Of a DNA stretch of 64,000 nt, positions 46,058-58,755 are shown in pieces. The stretch is taken from assembly GCF_030463565.1 (NCBI RefSeq), contig NC_134654.1, positions 15,144,202 to 15,208,201 on the forward strand. The letters run 5' to 3'. Below the pieces are notes generated by a model. It did no database searches, was not told where the DNA came from, and saw only the letters and a program-made list of their open reading frames with translations. Position numbers and translations under genes: made by a program. Position 1 is the first letter of the stretch. Each line of letters starts with the position of its first letter. Source of the DNA: Pelecanus crispus (lineage: Eukaryota; Chordata; Aves; Pelecaniformes; Pelecanidae).

Positions 46058-47660
46058 CTGGGAGAAATATGAAAGCATGAAGAAAGTGGTGGGGCGAGGA
46101 AAAGTAAATAAAATGTCACCTTGCATATGATTTGTGGCTTGTTTCTGTGACTGTAATTTGTACTGCACAAGTTCTTAATACATCACTAATTACTAAAATA
46201 ATCAGGCAAACTATAATTAGTCTGTGTTGCTCAAGCTACTACCCATGAACATGGCAACTCGACAATACCGTTTACATGCATGAATGAAAGGCTATATATA
46301 TGTATATATACATATTATAATCAATTGTTTCAATCATCTTTACCCTGCCTCGTTAGGAAGTAGGTTTCAGCATCCTGTTTGCAGGACTAATGCTGTTATA
46401 TATGTCTGTTACAAGCCATTAGGTTGCAATTGTCAACGTGAACTTAATTTGTTGGCTTCTTCTCAGGAATGTGCACAGATAACTAATGTCTAACAACTCC
46501 TGTTCCGTCTCCAGTGAATGTGCATGATGGGTCAGATTTTCCTCACCTTATATGGAGCATAAATTACAATAATCTGGCACTTCAGAATACCGATAGACTT
46601 TTAAGTTGTCTCAGAATTATATTTAAAATTGGAAATATTTCAGTACAGAGGTGTAGGCACATTCTCAGCGACATCACAGCTTTCATCTGAGCTACATTAG
46701 GTATTTTCTGATGCAGATAAGCACTTCCTCTGATTTTGCTGGAGACACTGATGTGACCTGCACTTCATTGGCCCAGGGAGAATTCTAGGAGTTCCATATT
46801 TGTATGAACCTTTTCTTTTGTTTTAAATTTAATAAGATGCCATTAGATGCTTACGTCTGATTTCAGCTAGATGTTCTGATTCCTCTGGCTCTAATACTCT
46901 GTATTGCATAGATATGTCCACAAAGTATGTGGACACTGAACGGTAAGTGTGGATTTTGGGTGTTAAATATAGAAATAGGCAACAGGCACTAGCTGTGAAT
47001 GGTAGCGCTGCCTGTAGGTGCTGCTGTGCGGTGGGAAGTGTGTGAGGTTAGCAAGAAATGTGAGACTCATGTGCAAAGGCATAACCCATGGGTGAATATG
47101 CATGTGGGATGGCTGAATCAGTCACTGGACACTGGTCATGAGTGATAGTGCTGGGAGCAGATACTTCTATGCTACTGAGAAGTGTTTGGGTACATGCATA
47201 TTGGATTTGCACATAAAGTGTAACTGCTGTGCACAACCACCGGACACTGGCTTGTAATGTAGCAGTGAGGGGTTAATCTCCATTAAGATCCCCAGTGCAG
47301 TAGCAGTGGGCTGTGACAGAGAGGCCAGAAAGAGTTGTGTTTCTAGAACCAAGAACTTAATTCTATCTGTTACTGCAAGGAGTAAGACTTGAGGTTCACC
47401 TTGCTGTTAAAGGCAGTCTTGTTAAAGGCACCAAATTAACATTGTTTACCCCCTCTCCCTTCCACCCCAGCCGTGTTGTTCAGGAAATCATTGTTTGTGT
47501 AGAGGCACCCTGTCATTCCAAAAGCTTTGGTTTTATAATTTGCCTCTTCTTATGTGGGAGGGTCGTTCAACAGTAATGTGTCAATTTATTGAGAATGACT
47601 GGACTAAAATAAATACCATGAAAGATATGTGCTCTCCTAAAATGAAATGATTTCCTCTGC

Positions 47661-47831
47661 CTTCTCAATGAGCTCAATGCAAGCAGCCAGGTCCATCCCA
47701 AAGTCAATGAACTCCCATTCAATTCCTTCCTTCTTGTACTCCTCCTGCTCCAGCACGAACATGTGGTGGTTGAAGAACTGTTGCAGTTTCTCATTGGTGA
47801 AGTTGATGCACAGCTGCTCCAGGCTGTTGAA
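47661..47831 (-). pseudogene. MYH13: MYH13 exon 15 (GT donor changed to GC)
   Basis: 171 nt, family length, open. It encodes [20 protein letters not shown] to ACIELIEK. The donor position reads GCAGAG instead of GT. It lacks the strong GCAAGT context, so splicing is probably impaired. Confidence 0.9.
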
Positions 47832-48429
47832 CTGCAGAATGCAAAGAGATTTATTTACTTGCAAAGTTCAGTTCCAGGAACACTTTCAATCTTCCAGTAG
47901 GTTTTATTTTCAACCCATTAAGGTCTCCATGACTGGGATCCTGAATTTCTAGTCATGGGACTGGACAGGTGACTGGCATATTCCATCCTCTAATATACCT
48001 ACCCTTCCAGGCCCTGGTACTGTCCCAACATATTTCTGAGCTCTGAAAAGAGTTGCAGAGCTTAGTCCAAGTCCAGCTTTTCATCTGCTTGAATTTATCT
48101 ACACTACCAGTCTATTCCCAAGCATTCAGAGGGGACCTGGCTTCAGCATTAACAAAATCTTCCTTCAAGATGGCATATTTTAACTTCCTCAAAATCTGTC
48201 TCTGCTATTACCTATCAGCTGTTTAACATTTTCATATCAGTTTTCAATGCAATTTACACTTCTGCATGCAACAACAGACATCTATAAAAACCTGCAGCCC
48301 TTGTGGGATAATACGTACAATGAGAACCAGAAGAGTGTCATTCCACAGGAATGTCAAGATTACCCAATAAATAAAAACAATCCATAACTAAACCAAACAA
48401 AGCCAAACCCAAAACTATTCCAGTTTCTA

Positions 48430-48705
<276 letters not shown>

Positions 48706-48721
48706 TCAGCTCTCTAGGTAC

Positions 48722-48840
48722 CTGTTGGACATTTTGTCTTTTAGTTATGTATTCATTCCCGACTTTCATCCTGGCATAGCATAAAGCCTTGAGCAAATCA
48801 GCAGAATTCCGACCCATTAGGTAGCCAGCTTTGTCAGCCA
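48722..48840 (-). pseudogene. MYH13: MYH13 exon 13
   Basis: 119 nt, family length, open. It includes [19 protein letters not shown]. Donor GTACCT. Confidence 0.92.
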
Positions 48841-49252
48841 CTAGGATCAGAGACAGCAAATGAGATCAAAAGAGACAAAGAAAGGTGTCCTGCTCCTTTA
48901 GGATGTTTCTGTTACAAGGAGCCTACTTTTGCACTGCTCAAATACACCTATTGTCAAGGGAAGCTCTTCTCCAGTCCCATGGAGAATGTTTTCCCACCAA
49001 CACAGGCAGTGTCTCAGCTGCAGCACACTTCTGTTCCACACCTGGAGGGCTGCAGCAATGCTTCATCTTTATGTCTGTTTCCTTGCGGAGAATTAATTAA
49101 ATAATTTACTTTGTGGAACTTGCAACAAACTTAACAAATTTAGTTTCTGGAAGGGAAAATAATTCTCAGAGTGTTGGGCACTGTTGTATGGGATGGGGTT
49201 GCTAGCTTGTCTCCTGGTGCAGTTCATAAGCAAACTCTGCAGTCAACATTAC

Positions 49253-49390
49253 CTTCTGTGCTGTCCAGCTCTGCCTGCTCCTCCCGCTGCTTCTGCTTGA
49301 TTTCATGTTCCCGTAACGCATGACAGCCCCCGTCAGCTTGTACATTCCCACCTTCTCATCGGGACTGAAGCCCAAGATGTCCACGGCGCT
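49253..49390 (-). pseudogene. MYH13: MYH13 exon 12 (1-nt deletion)
   Basis: 138 nt instead of 139. After YGNMK one T of the conserved TTC codon is missing (near 49300), which shifts the frame. The codons for [11 protein letters not shown] continue in the next frame. Donor GTAATG. Confidence 0.9.
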
Positions 49391-49656
49391 CTACAGAGGC
49401 AACAGGCAAGTCGGGGTCAGAGAAGCACCAGGGCTGAAGCACAAGGCGCTGTTAACAGGCACGTGTGCTGCGATGGGAAGGTGGGATTTCTCCCGCTGCC
49501 TCCCGGCCCGCACCGCGCGTGTGCAGCACCGGCCTGGCCCCGTGGCCGCTGCGGGGCAGCAGAGCGCGGCGCTTGCTGGCCCCGGACCGGCCGGGTCTTC
49601 CCGGCTGCAGCCGGTCTGACTGCGGGGCCGCCCCGCGGGTGCTCCGCTGTACTCAC

Positions 49657-49760
49657 ATCCGTCGCCAGCAGCTCCTCGCTGTCGTCAATACTGGCAACAG
49701 TGACTTCTCCTTGGCTTACGTAGGGGAAGTCGTAGGGGTTGGTGGAGATAAGGAGGAGCT
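49657..49760 (-). pseudogene. MYH13: MYH13 exon 11
   Basis: 104 nt, family length, open. It encodes [19 protein letters not shown] and [12 protein letters not shown], which resemble MYH13. Donor GTGAGT. Confidence 0.92.
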
Positions 49761-49855
49761 CTGCAGGTATACAGGGCACCTTTGGTGGCACCTGTCAGGT
49801 CACAGTGGAAAGAGAAAGCACTCGCTGAGCCAAGCCCAGCACTGCTGACACTCAC

Positions 49856-49955
49856 CAATGAGCTCTGGCTTCTTGTTGGACATTATCTGGTAAAAAAAAA
49901 TGATAGCTCCTTTCACTGGCCAGCTGGAAAGTCACTCTGGATTTCTCCAGAAGAT
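49856..49955 (-). pseudogene. MYH13: MYH13 exon 10 (1-nt insertion)
   Basis: 100 nt instead of 99. Nine T (49892-49900) stand where the family frame would allow eight, which shifts the frame after ERSYH. Donor GTGAGT. A homopolymer error is possible for this lesion alone. Confidence 0.85.
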
Positions 49956-50044
49956 CTAACCAAAAGAGAGATGCCATTAGTCTCCTGGTAAACTTGAGGT
50001 CATAAATGCACAAATTCTGCATGCGCTGACTTGCTTCAACTCAC

Positions 50045-50109
50045 AGGTTTCGATATCTGCAGAGGCCAGCTTACTAGTTGTTCCAAAATGAGTGAGACGT
50101 ATTAGTTGC
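50045..50109 (-). pseudogene. MYH13: MYH13 exon 9 (frameshift, degraded)
   Basis: 65 nt instead of 64. The 5' half, which should encode GKFIRIHFG after switch I, is heavily altered. Entered in phase it reads into TAG TAA. The 3' half still encodes KLASADIET in another frame. Confidence 0.82.
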
Positions 50110-50140
50110 CTGCATTCCAACAGATCTGAAATGAACTCAC

Positions 50141-50233
50141 AAAGCGTGAGGAGTTGTCATTCCTCACAGTCTTGGCATTGCCAAAGGCCTCCAGGAGTGG
50201 GTTGGCCTGCATGATCTGGTCCTCCAGAGTTCC
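50141..50233 (-). pseudogene. MYH13: MYH13 exon 8 (switch I)
   Basis: 93 nt, family length, open. It encodes [20 protein letters not shown] and ends in switch I. Donor GTGAGT. Confidence 0.92.
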
Positions 50234-50480
50234 CTAGTTACAGAATAAAAAGATTCTTGTCAAACTCACTACTGGTTACTAGCAAATATTGCAAAGGAGA
50301 TATTACAAACAGATCATTTTTACACTTCATATGTGATTTTAACCTAAAATTTAGCAGCGTTTTTAAGCAACCATCAGCCACCACTCATGAATATTGCCAT
50401 TGGTTTCAAAGGGAAGAGTGCTGAAAGACAGCTCTGTATTTTGTTTCCTTCTTGTACCTGCTATCATATATTTGGTAACA

Positions 50481-50513
50481 TCTTTTCCAACCTAAACGAT
50501 TCTATGATTCTAT
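50481..50513 (+). mobile_element. Minimal CR1 3' tail
   Basis: 'tcttttccaacctaaacg' followed by 'attctatgattctat' is the terminal 33 bp of a recent CR1 type. It matches the 3' end of the 8.2-kb copy and has no more of the element upstream. Confidence 0.75.
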
Positions 50514-52533
50514 ATACAGATTCACTACAGTGGAGCTCAGGGAGTTTGAAATCTGTATGAGAGTCAGGGCATGAAAGTGTCGCCAATGATAATTTCCAAG
50601 ACAGAGATGGAAAACAAAGAATGAGAAAAAAAAATCAGTTTTTGTCCAGATGAAAGATTAGTGGCACAGCTCAAGTTGCTGCGTCTTTGTACGTGATGTC
50701 CTGTGCAGCCTTTAACACCTTGCAATGGAGAGGGAGTGCCATTCCCGACACTGTCTGAAGATGGCACAATGGGTTTAAATTAGTTTTTATTAGTCCCCAA
50801 TGAAGGTGGACCCTATAAAATTAAGGCAACAGAGTAGCATATGAAGCTCTATATAATTTTTTTTTTAAATAAAAAATCCCAAATCCCTAGAGTAATGCCC
50901 TCTCACATGTATCTTTCAGCTTTCTAGACGAACTTCGTCATTTAAGAGAAGAAAAGAGATGTGTGTCTCAGTGCAGCTGACTACACCTACACCAAATCCC
51001 TTCTTAGTGCAGAGCTGTGACCAGGAAACTCACAAGGGAGCATCGTGTATGCAGAACAGCATGGAAGAAGACATGGCAATTCTTTACACAAGTTCATTCT
51101 GGAGTCCTGTTTACAGGCTGGGTGACAAAGTGCTGAAGGCTGAGACAGTATTCTGGGTAAATGCTGTTACATGCTTCCCTTATTCATACACTTTTGCCTG
51201 GCATCATAGTTCAGCCTTCACCTGAGATAGGATGCTGGGCTAGACAGAACTGTAGGCTGAGTGTTTTATTTAATGTTATTATGAAGTAGCACATACTATT
51301 ATTACAGAGATTGTGAATACTAAAAAAACCAGAGTATTCTGTGAATAAACTTGGAAGAGGGCAGAACAGGTTGATGTCCATCTGAGGGTCAGGTGATTTT
51401 CCTTATGTCAAACATGGTCAGTACATCTCTCAGCTGTCTCAAAGTTTTCCTGAGATCAATCCTGGCATAGTGAGCAGCTGGTGAAAGCTGATCCCAGGAG
51501 ATTCTGAAATGGTGCTGATGGAAAGACCGCTTGTGATAAACTTGCCTTGGCCATAACAACCCATCAATCACAGACACCTGCCTCTGAGTGCAAAAAGAAT
51601 ATTCAGCCTTGGAATCTCCTTAGGTTCTGCTGTGTTCTTGGGTACTCAAATAACATGCTGACACGTGTCACTCGCTTTGATGCACATACCATCTCACAGA
51701 CTGTGGTGACTGACACACACTTGTGCCACAAGGATGTTTGTTGCTTGCTCTGTGCTAGGGAATGAAACCCATGCCTTGCAAATGCACCAGTGGGCTCAGC
51801 AGCTGGGCTGCTCAGCAGAAAGGGGCATCTGAGCTTTTGCTTTCTTCCCTGGAAGGATCCTTTCTGAGGTTACTTTCTAACTGTCAGGCAAGTGGTCCCA
51901 GCTGTCCCAGATTTGTCCCTTTTCTTATGCTGCCCCTCAGGGTTGTTAGGTTGACCACAGGCAGGAGAACAAGTCACTGGAAACTACTGCCTGATGCAAT
52001 TGAAATGACTCTTAACTTCAGCACAACCACTCTGGAGTTCAGAGTTCCTGCACTTCCCCTGTCAATAGAAATGAAATGAGGAATAAGAATGGCACAATCA
52101 TGTGCCAGTGGGAACCAGCTGCTCTCTTTACACTGGCAGCCACTCAGGTGCTGTGGATGTGGCCGATCTCATAGAATACTAATGGATAGATACATAGACA
52201 GACAGTCAGCACAGAGAAAACTGCTGTCTTACATCATCTTCCTCTCCCTGGTGAAGACTTCCCCTGTGTAAATGGAAACTGGAGAGAAACTGAGTCTTGG
52301 GCCTTTCCTACACTAAGAAAATGTTTCTTTAAGTAGAGTTCCACTAGTGTTCAGAGGGAAGGAGGCTGGGTAATGGGTAAACAAGCGTAGGTGTGTTCAG
52401 ACTGTGCATTCTGACTGTCTCCTCAGTTGTGCTACACTTTCTAATAGTCCTGCAACCCAAAAATATGCACTGATAGTTTTTGCTCTGCAGGCACAGTCTT
52501 GGATAATGTCAGAAGACGGAGCCAATGACATAC

Positions 52534-52645
52534 CTGCATTTTGCCAGGCTGTTGGTCTTTCTTCTTCTCACCACTAACTGCAATTGTTGCAAAGTACTGG
52601 ATGACATGCTTTGTATTCACAGTCTTCCCTGCACCAGATTCTCCA
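52534..52645 (-). pseudogene. MYH13: MYH13 exon 7 (P-loop)
   Basis: 112 nt, family length, open. It encodes the ATP-binding P-loop [12 protein letters not shown], then loop 1 ([14 protein letters not shown]). Donor GTATGT. Confidence 0.93.
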
Positions 52646-52735
52646 CTGTTGAAATGAAAATATTAATTGTTACAGGAAACAGGAAAGATTTTTACTTCTC
52701 TGTCAGCTTTGTCACACATACCAAAATATACTCAC

Positions 52736-52763
52736 GTGATAAGGATTGACTGATTGTTACGAT
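52736..52763 (-). pseudogene. MYH13: MYH13 exon 6 (28 nt)
   Basis: The family's 28-nt micro-exon, encoding RNNQSILI with split codons. Donor GTGAGT. Confidence 0.9.
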
Positions 52764-53307
52764 CTGAAAACAAAGTCACAGAAAGAGCTGTTCAAATGAG
52801 ATATGGAGGGCTTCTGTTCCTCAGACATAACTAACTGACTTCAAGGGAAAGAACTATATTGTAACTGTATTTATCACTTTGTAACCAGATAAGGAAATTC
52901 TGCATTAGTCTGCATGTGTATTTTTTTGTACACAGAGGGATGGAGCAGCCCAAAATCTAACTCCAAGTGGTGTTTCTTTATAATGCTTCCCACTTACTAT
53001 TTGTTTTCTTTTATGTGTAGACCTTGGCTTTAATATTAACTGGAATCAGATTTTCTGCTGTGTTCCTTCCTTACTGTTTCTTTACATTCCTTACTAGGAG
53101 AGTGAGCATAAAGCCATATAGCTAGCTACTGCCTTTCCTTTATTATCTGACAGCACAGAGGTCATTAAGATGCCACAGGCATTCTAATCTTGAGCTGTGC
53201 TGTAGGACTATGGGAGCTGTTGCCATCAGGCACTGAGTAGAATAGCACCTAAGATGCCTGGAACTGTCAAGTGTTCCCTGACCAAGCAGCCAGCCCTGCA
53301 TATATCA

Positions 53308-53493
<186 letters not shown>

Positions 53494-53557
53494 CTGCAAG
53501 GAAGGGAGACAGCACATGGGTTTCCACTTATCCTGGCAGAGCAGTTCCTCCTAGCTA

Positions 53558-53767
<210 letters not shown>

Positions 53768-53826
53768 CTAAGGCCAGTGAACTGCTACTGGATGATTATG
53801 TATGAGTAACAGTTGGTATCACTTAC

Positions 53827-54030
53827 TGTGTCATCATAAGTTTTAACTGTGACTTTGCCACCTTCTCTACTCTGTATGGTACCTTTCACATACATTTGCT
53901 TTTCATTCACTACAAAACAGGCTGCCTTAGCATCAAATGGGCAATTCTGGGCTTCAATTCTCTCCTTCTCAGGCTTCCGTAACTAGGGAGCAGCTTCTCC
54001 AAAGACTGCCATCTCTGCATCTTAACTCAT
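53827..54030 (-). pseudogene. MYH13: MYH13 exon 3 (start codon, two stops)
   Basis: The ATG at 54028-54030 is followed by AGT and then TAA (54022-54024) where the family has a Ser codon. Codon 16 is TAG (53983-53985) in place of the conserved Tyr after GEAAP. The remainder ([13 protein letters not shown] and onward) is conserved. Donor GTAAGT. Acceptor just upstream near 54043. Confidence 0.92.
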
Positions 54031-54043
54031 GGCTGGAGTTGCT

Positions 54044-57002
54044 CTGGAGGAATTCAGAAGTTACAGAAAGCCCGTGCATTTGTAATTTATATTTAACCAG
54101 AAAGTGGTCATGCTCAATGACTAAAGAGAAAAAGAGGACTAATCAATGTCAAGCGCTTAACTTCTGCCTCAGTTTTAAGTATCCACTGAAGAAGTCCTAA
54201 TAAACAATGTTCCTTTTGTACACAGAGCTGTATTGTCTCTGAAGACATCCCTCTTAAATGGGATGCCTGTGAGGGCAGAGAGAATATCAAGGTAGAAGTC
54301 CTCAAAAGCCTCTCCTGCTGTGTCTTCACTTGCTATTCACACAACTGCACAGCCACATACTTCTCAAAGCCACATACTTCTCAAAGCTACATACACATAG
54401 TCACTTAGATACATTGTTTCATTAGACATCTAAAAATTCAGACACAAGTAAGATCCATAAATTAAGCAGATTGGCTCTCACACATAATTTCTAAGTGGAG
54501 GTTTTCTTGGCACCCTTCTGTTTTCTATGTTTTAATACCAAGCAGGGAAAGTTCAACTAGTTTCTGTCTATACCAAATACTGGAACAAATTGTGAGCATC
54601 ACTTATCACCTGTCTAAAGCCAAACCTATTTATCATATGAACCAAATATAAGACATCTTTTTAGATCTGGGCAAAATTAGTTAATAAAGGAATATAATTT
54701 ATATTGAAGATAATAATTAATAGCACAGTATTATCTAGGTAAATAAGTACTTGATACAACATTTCAAAGAATTTCAATTACAAAGTACCTTTTAGCTTTA
54801 ACATATTCTATAGAGTAATATTGATTATGAATCATTAGAAGACAATTAATGTGTACCAATATGTACCAGTCATTCAGCTAGGGATTTGTCTACTAGAAGT
54901 ATTTCAGAAAACTCATTTATGCTTAGTTTTATTTCACATTTTTAGCTACATCTAGTAAAAATTCTTCAACACAAATAGATGCTATTGGTTGCTACAGTCA
55001 GAAGGACTGATGTAGATAGTTCAAGAGCATCTGGAAATAACACAGACAGAAATAATGTAGGCAGGAACAAGCATAAACAGAATGTTCTTCCCCCGGCAAG
55101 CTAATATACAGGCTAGCAAAAAAAAAAGAAAAGAAAAAATTCTAAACTCCTGCTACTTCATGGGCTGTCTGATGCACTGTGGTACTGAAAAAGATAAAGG
55201 GACAGAATTGAACAACTCAGATGTATACTTCCTAGGCATCACAGTACTGAAACAATAAACATGGAGTGATTTTATGTGCAAGAAAATGATGAAAGGAGTC
55301 TGAAGGCATTTGTAATGCTGCTTTTGGACACATTGCTGTAGAAGGGCTGATTTCTCTCAGCAAAACCTTACTGCTATGAGGCATGCACCTGGCAGGACTT
55401 TGAGGGACTGGATTTCTCAAAAGCCTTTAATACCCAGGAATTTCAAAGCACAGAATCCAGTACATTTAACGTACTTTGAAAGTATTATTCTATGTATATA
55501 GAGCCCAGCATTTTTGTCTATATGATCCTGCCTCTGAGTGGCTCAAGGGAAGCAACATGAAAGAAAGAGAGAAATTATTTCACCGTGTCCATGAAGAGGT
55601 TAAGCAGAGCGTCAGAAAATGCCAATAGGTTATCAGGAAATTTACTGAGGGGCACAGTCGGTTAAACTACTGAATGTCTTTGATAGGAAATAGTGTGAAA
55701 TTTAGATCTTTATGCATTCATGAACAAAGAAGGCATTCTCTGGGAGAATAACCTGTAATTCCATCTCTTTCAGCTCCAATTTCAGGGAGCATTTTTTGGT
55801 ATTAGGACTAACTAATCAGTAACCTTCTCCAGAAAACCTAGAAAGGAATGGTGCATATCAAGTTCTCTGTGAAGGTGACTCTTTGTACTTAAACAGATCT
55901 GTTTATCAGACAGAAGACAAGATCATCCTGAACTTTGTTCTGGTTTCAGGACCTGTGTGATAAGCCAAAGTCAGCATATAATGTTCTAGACCTTACCCAG
56001 AGGAAACTAACTTAAGGCAGGATAAACTTAGACGCTTCTTGAATTGTACTTTGAGCCTCCTCTCTGAACACAAGCTCAGTTTCAGGCTTCCAGCAGTTGT
56101 GCAGATGGCAGGGGGTGAATTTTAATTGTCTATAAATCCCAGAATCCCAGGTTACACCACAAAATTACATTACTGTCACTGTCTCTCATGTCCTCTTGGC
56201 TACGCTCGAGTATCTGTCACTTTTCTTTCCCTGATAAATGGAGTATTTCCCACCAAGAACTATGAATATGCTCATACTGATTAAAATAACATATAACCTT
56301 TTCAGTGAACCTGGTTCTACAACACAGTCTTTTGCCACCTGCTCTTGCCATTGTCTGGGTGAGCTTCACTCACTGCTCAGAATCAATTAGCAAAACTACA
56401 TGTTATTTCTTAAACCCTTACCTTCAGAAAGCTATGAAGGAATTCTGCTTTCAGTATCTGTGTGGAACGGTTAAAGAGAGGACAAAGAGAGTTAAATCAA
56501 AAATAGTCCGTTGTCCTGAGAATATGCTCTATCAAACATTTATACACCTTGTGTAGTCTCTCCCAACAATTGAACTGTACACAGAGTCTTACAAGTCTTG
56601 AGCTAGAGCCAAATCCCACAGAAAATCTTGTGTTCCTCCCCACATTCCTGTGCTCTGCAGAAAATAAATCTAATGTCTAGGAAAAGATCAGCTACATTAC
56701 ATGTATTTTCCCAACCAATTTCAACTGCCTTCAGAGTTAGTTTTCCTGTGCCTTGCATAGGGCTTGGAGGTAGCAAAGTTTGTAGAAGGCCCTTCTGAGG
56801 AATGGCATGGCATGGCTTTTCTTTTCTGCTTGTGCCACCACACTGGAGTGGTTTGGGTCATATACACTTGGCATTGCACGTAAAACATGACCTGGAATGT
56901 TGGAAGTGGGGAATGAGAGGAAAATGCCTCTACATATTCCATGTCTTTGCAGAGCTGCGGAGATGCCATGGTCAGAGTATGAAGCAAGAGGATGGGACTT
57001 AC
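54044..57002 (-). other. MYH13: MYH13 5' intronic region
   Basis: AT-rich sequence between the start-codon exon and the presumed first exon. Non-coding exon 2 must be here but cannot be identified with confidence. Nothing else is recognised. Confidence 0.4.
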
Positions 57003-57060
57003 CTTGAGATGCTGAGGTAACAAAGAATAAGGTTGCCTTCAGCTGTGGCTCTTTATATGT
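57003..57060 (-). promoter_or_regulatory. MYH13: Presumed MYH13 core promoter and exon 1
   Basis: On the minus strand ACATATAAAG (57051-57060) is a TATA-like box. About 50 bp downstream 'cagcatctcaag' meets a consensus donor GTAAGT (56997-57002). That would give a short non-coding first exon, the layout of skeletal myosin genes. An A/T-rich CCAAAAATAG resembling a MEF2 site lies upstream near 57093. This is inference from position and motifs. Confidence 0.5.
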
Positions 57061-58084
57061 AACCTCCTGCCCACACAGCATTCAAGCACTCTATTTTTGG
57101 TCAATAATAATTTACTCTTTAGTTGTAAACGTGTTGAAGCTCTGATCTCTCTGCTAATTACTCAGAGACAGGATTGGTTTAAGGTTGTATGGAGTCAGCT
57201 GCACTGACCTGTTCTTTTCACATTGCTCTGTGCCAGGGTGGAGGATGGAGGAACCCAAAGACACCTCAGATAATGCCAAATAAAGGCAACACTTGGGTCC
57301 TGTCTTCAAGAACTTGCTTTGACCAACAAGATGCTTTTTTTTTCTAATTGTGCACAATTATTTCTTTACAGACTATGATTTTAATGGATCCCATCATATC
57401 CTCTCTGTCTATCTACACGTGCTGATGGAGAAGGAGGATGACCTAGTGAGGCAGAATTTTTCTCTTATTACATTTCTTTATATCACTGTATGGGGTGCTG
57501 GCAAGCCTGAAACCAGCCTCAAGCTTGGGACAGATTAAGACAACTGCCAGCTTATGGACCACAAGGAAGACTTGTAGTCCTGGCCTGTAGGTTTGCAATA
57601 GCTGAAGCCTGAAGGCATACTCAAGGTCTCAGCCTGCGGGAAGGAGCCTTGCTTCAGTGCCACTCCATTATCTGGCAGAGGATGTCATGAAGCAGGCTGA
57701 ACATCGAACCAAAATAACTTTGACTTGCTCTGTAAGGGTATGTGGAAGGAGAGTGTCTGCTCCTTTAAGAGTATCTGGTTGAGGACCTTTTTTGACACCG
57801 CAAGGAACTGGAAGAAAAGGAGGAAGCCGTAAACAAGAACATGCTGGGACACAAAACTGACTGACAAATGGTAAGGGAGGAGTTGATGGGAACCAAACCT
57901 GGTCAGTCACACTACTTGATGAAGGAATGTGAGGGTGTGAAAATGTTTATTCCAGCACGGTTACCAGATCAGGGACCTTGTCAGCTGGGAAACTAAGGTA
58001 AAAGGGGGAACCAGTAACAATATATACAGAGACGCAGACCTGACCAAACATGGAGTCAATGAGAAGAAACAAACCTTGCCACAC
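57061..58084. other. Upstream of MYH13, nothing recognised
   Basis: No gene is supported. It includes a T9 run near 57336. Confidence 0.4.
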
Positions 58085-58085
58085 T

Positions 58086-58755
58086 AATTCATAGACTCAT
58101 AGAATCATAGAATGCTTTGGGTTGGAAGGGACCTTTAGAGATCATCTAGCACAACCCCCCTGCACTGAGCAGGGACATCTTTAACTAGATCAGGTTGCTC
58201 AGAGACCCATCCAACGTGACCTTGAATGTTGCCAGGGATGGGGCCTCCACTACCGCTCTGGGAAACCTGTTCCAGTGCTTCACCACCCTCATTGTAAAAA
58301 ATTTCTTCCTTATACCCAGTCTCAATCTACCCTCCTTTAGTTTAAAACCATTACTCCCTGTCCTGTCACAACAGGCCTTGCTAAAAACATTGTCCCCATC
58401 TTTCCCATAGGCCCCCTTTAAGTACTGAAAGGCCGCAATAAGGTGTCCCCACAGCCTTCTCTTCTCCAGGCTGAACAACCCCAACTCTCTCAGCCTGTCC
58501 TCGTAGGAGAGGTGGTCCAGCCCTCAGATCATTTTTGTGGCCCTCCTCTGGACCCACTCCAGCAGTTCCATGTCCTTCTTGTGCTGAGGGATCCACAGCT
58601 GGACACAGTACTCCAGATGAGGTCTCACCAGAGCAGAGTAGAGGGGCAGAATCACCTGCCTCAACCTGCTGGCCACGCTTCCTTTGATGCAGCCCAGGAT
58701 ATGGTTGGCTTTCTGGGCTGCAACTGCACATTGTTGGCTCATGTCCAGCTTTTTA
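58086..58755 (-). mobile_element. CR1 LINE fragment, minus strand
   Basis: The plus strand begins at the reversed 3' end 'catagaatcatagaatgctt' and runs through 'gacatctttaactagatcag' into ORF2. ORF2 is read on minus as [20 protein letters not shown] to [20 protein letters not shown] (58742-58524) and [20 protein letters not shown] (about 58484-58410). It has frame breaks between these blocks, is 5'-truncated near 58755, and meets an AT-rich palindrome-like stretch. Confidence 0.92.
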
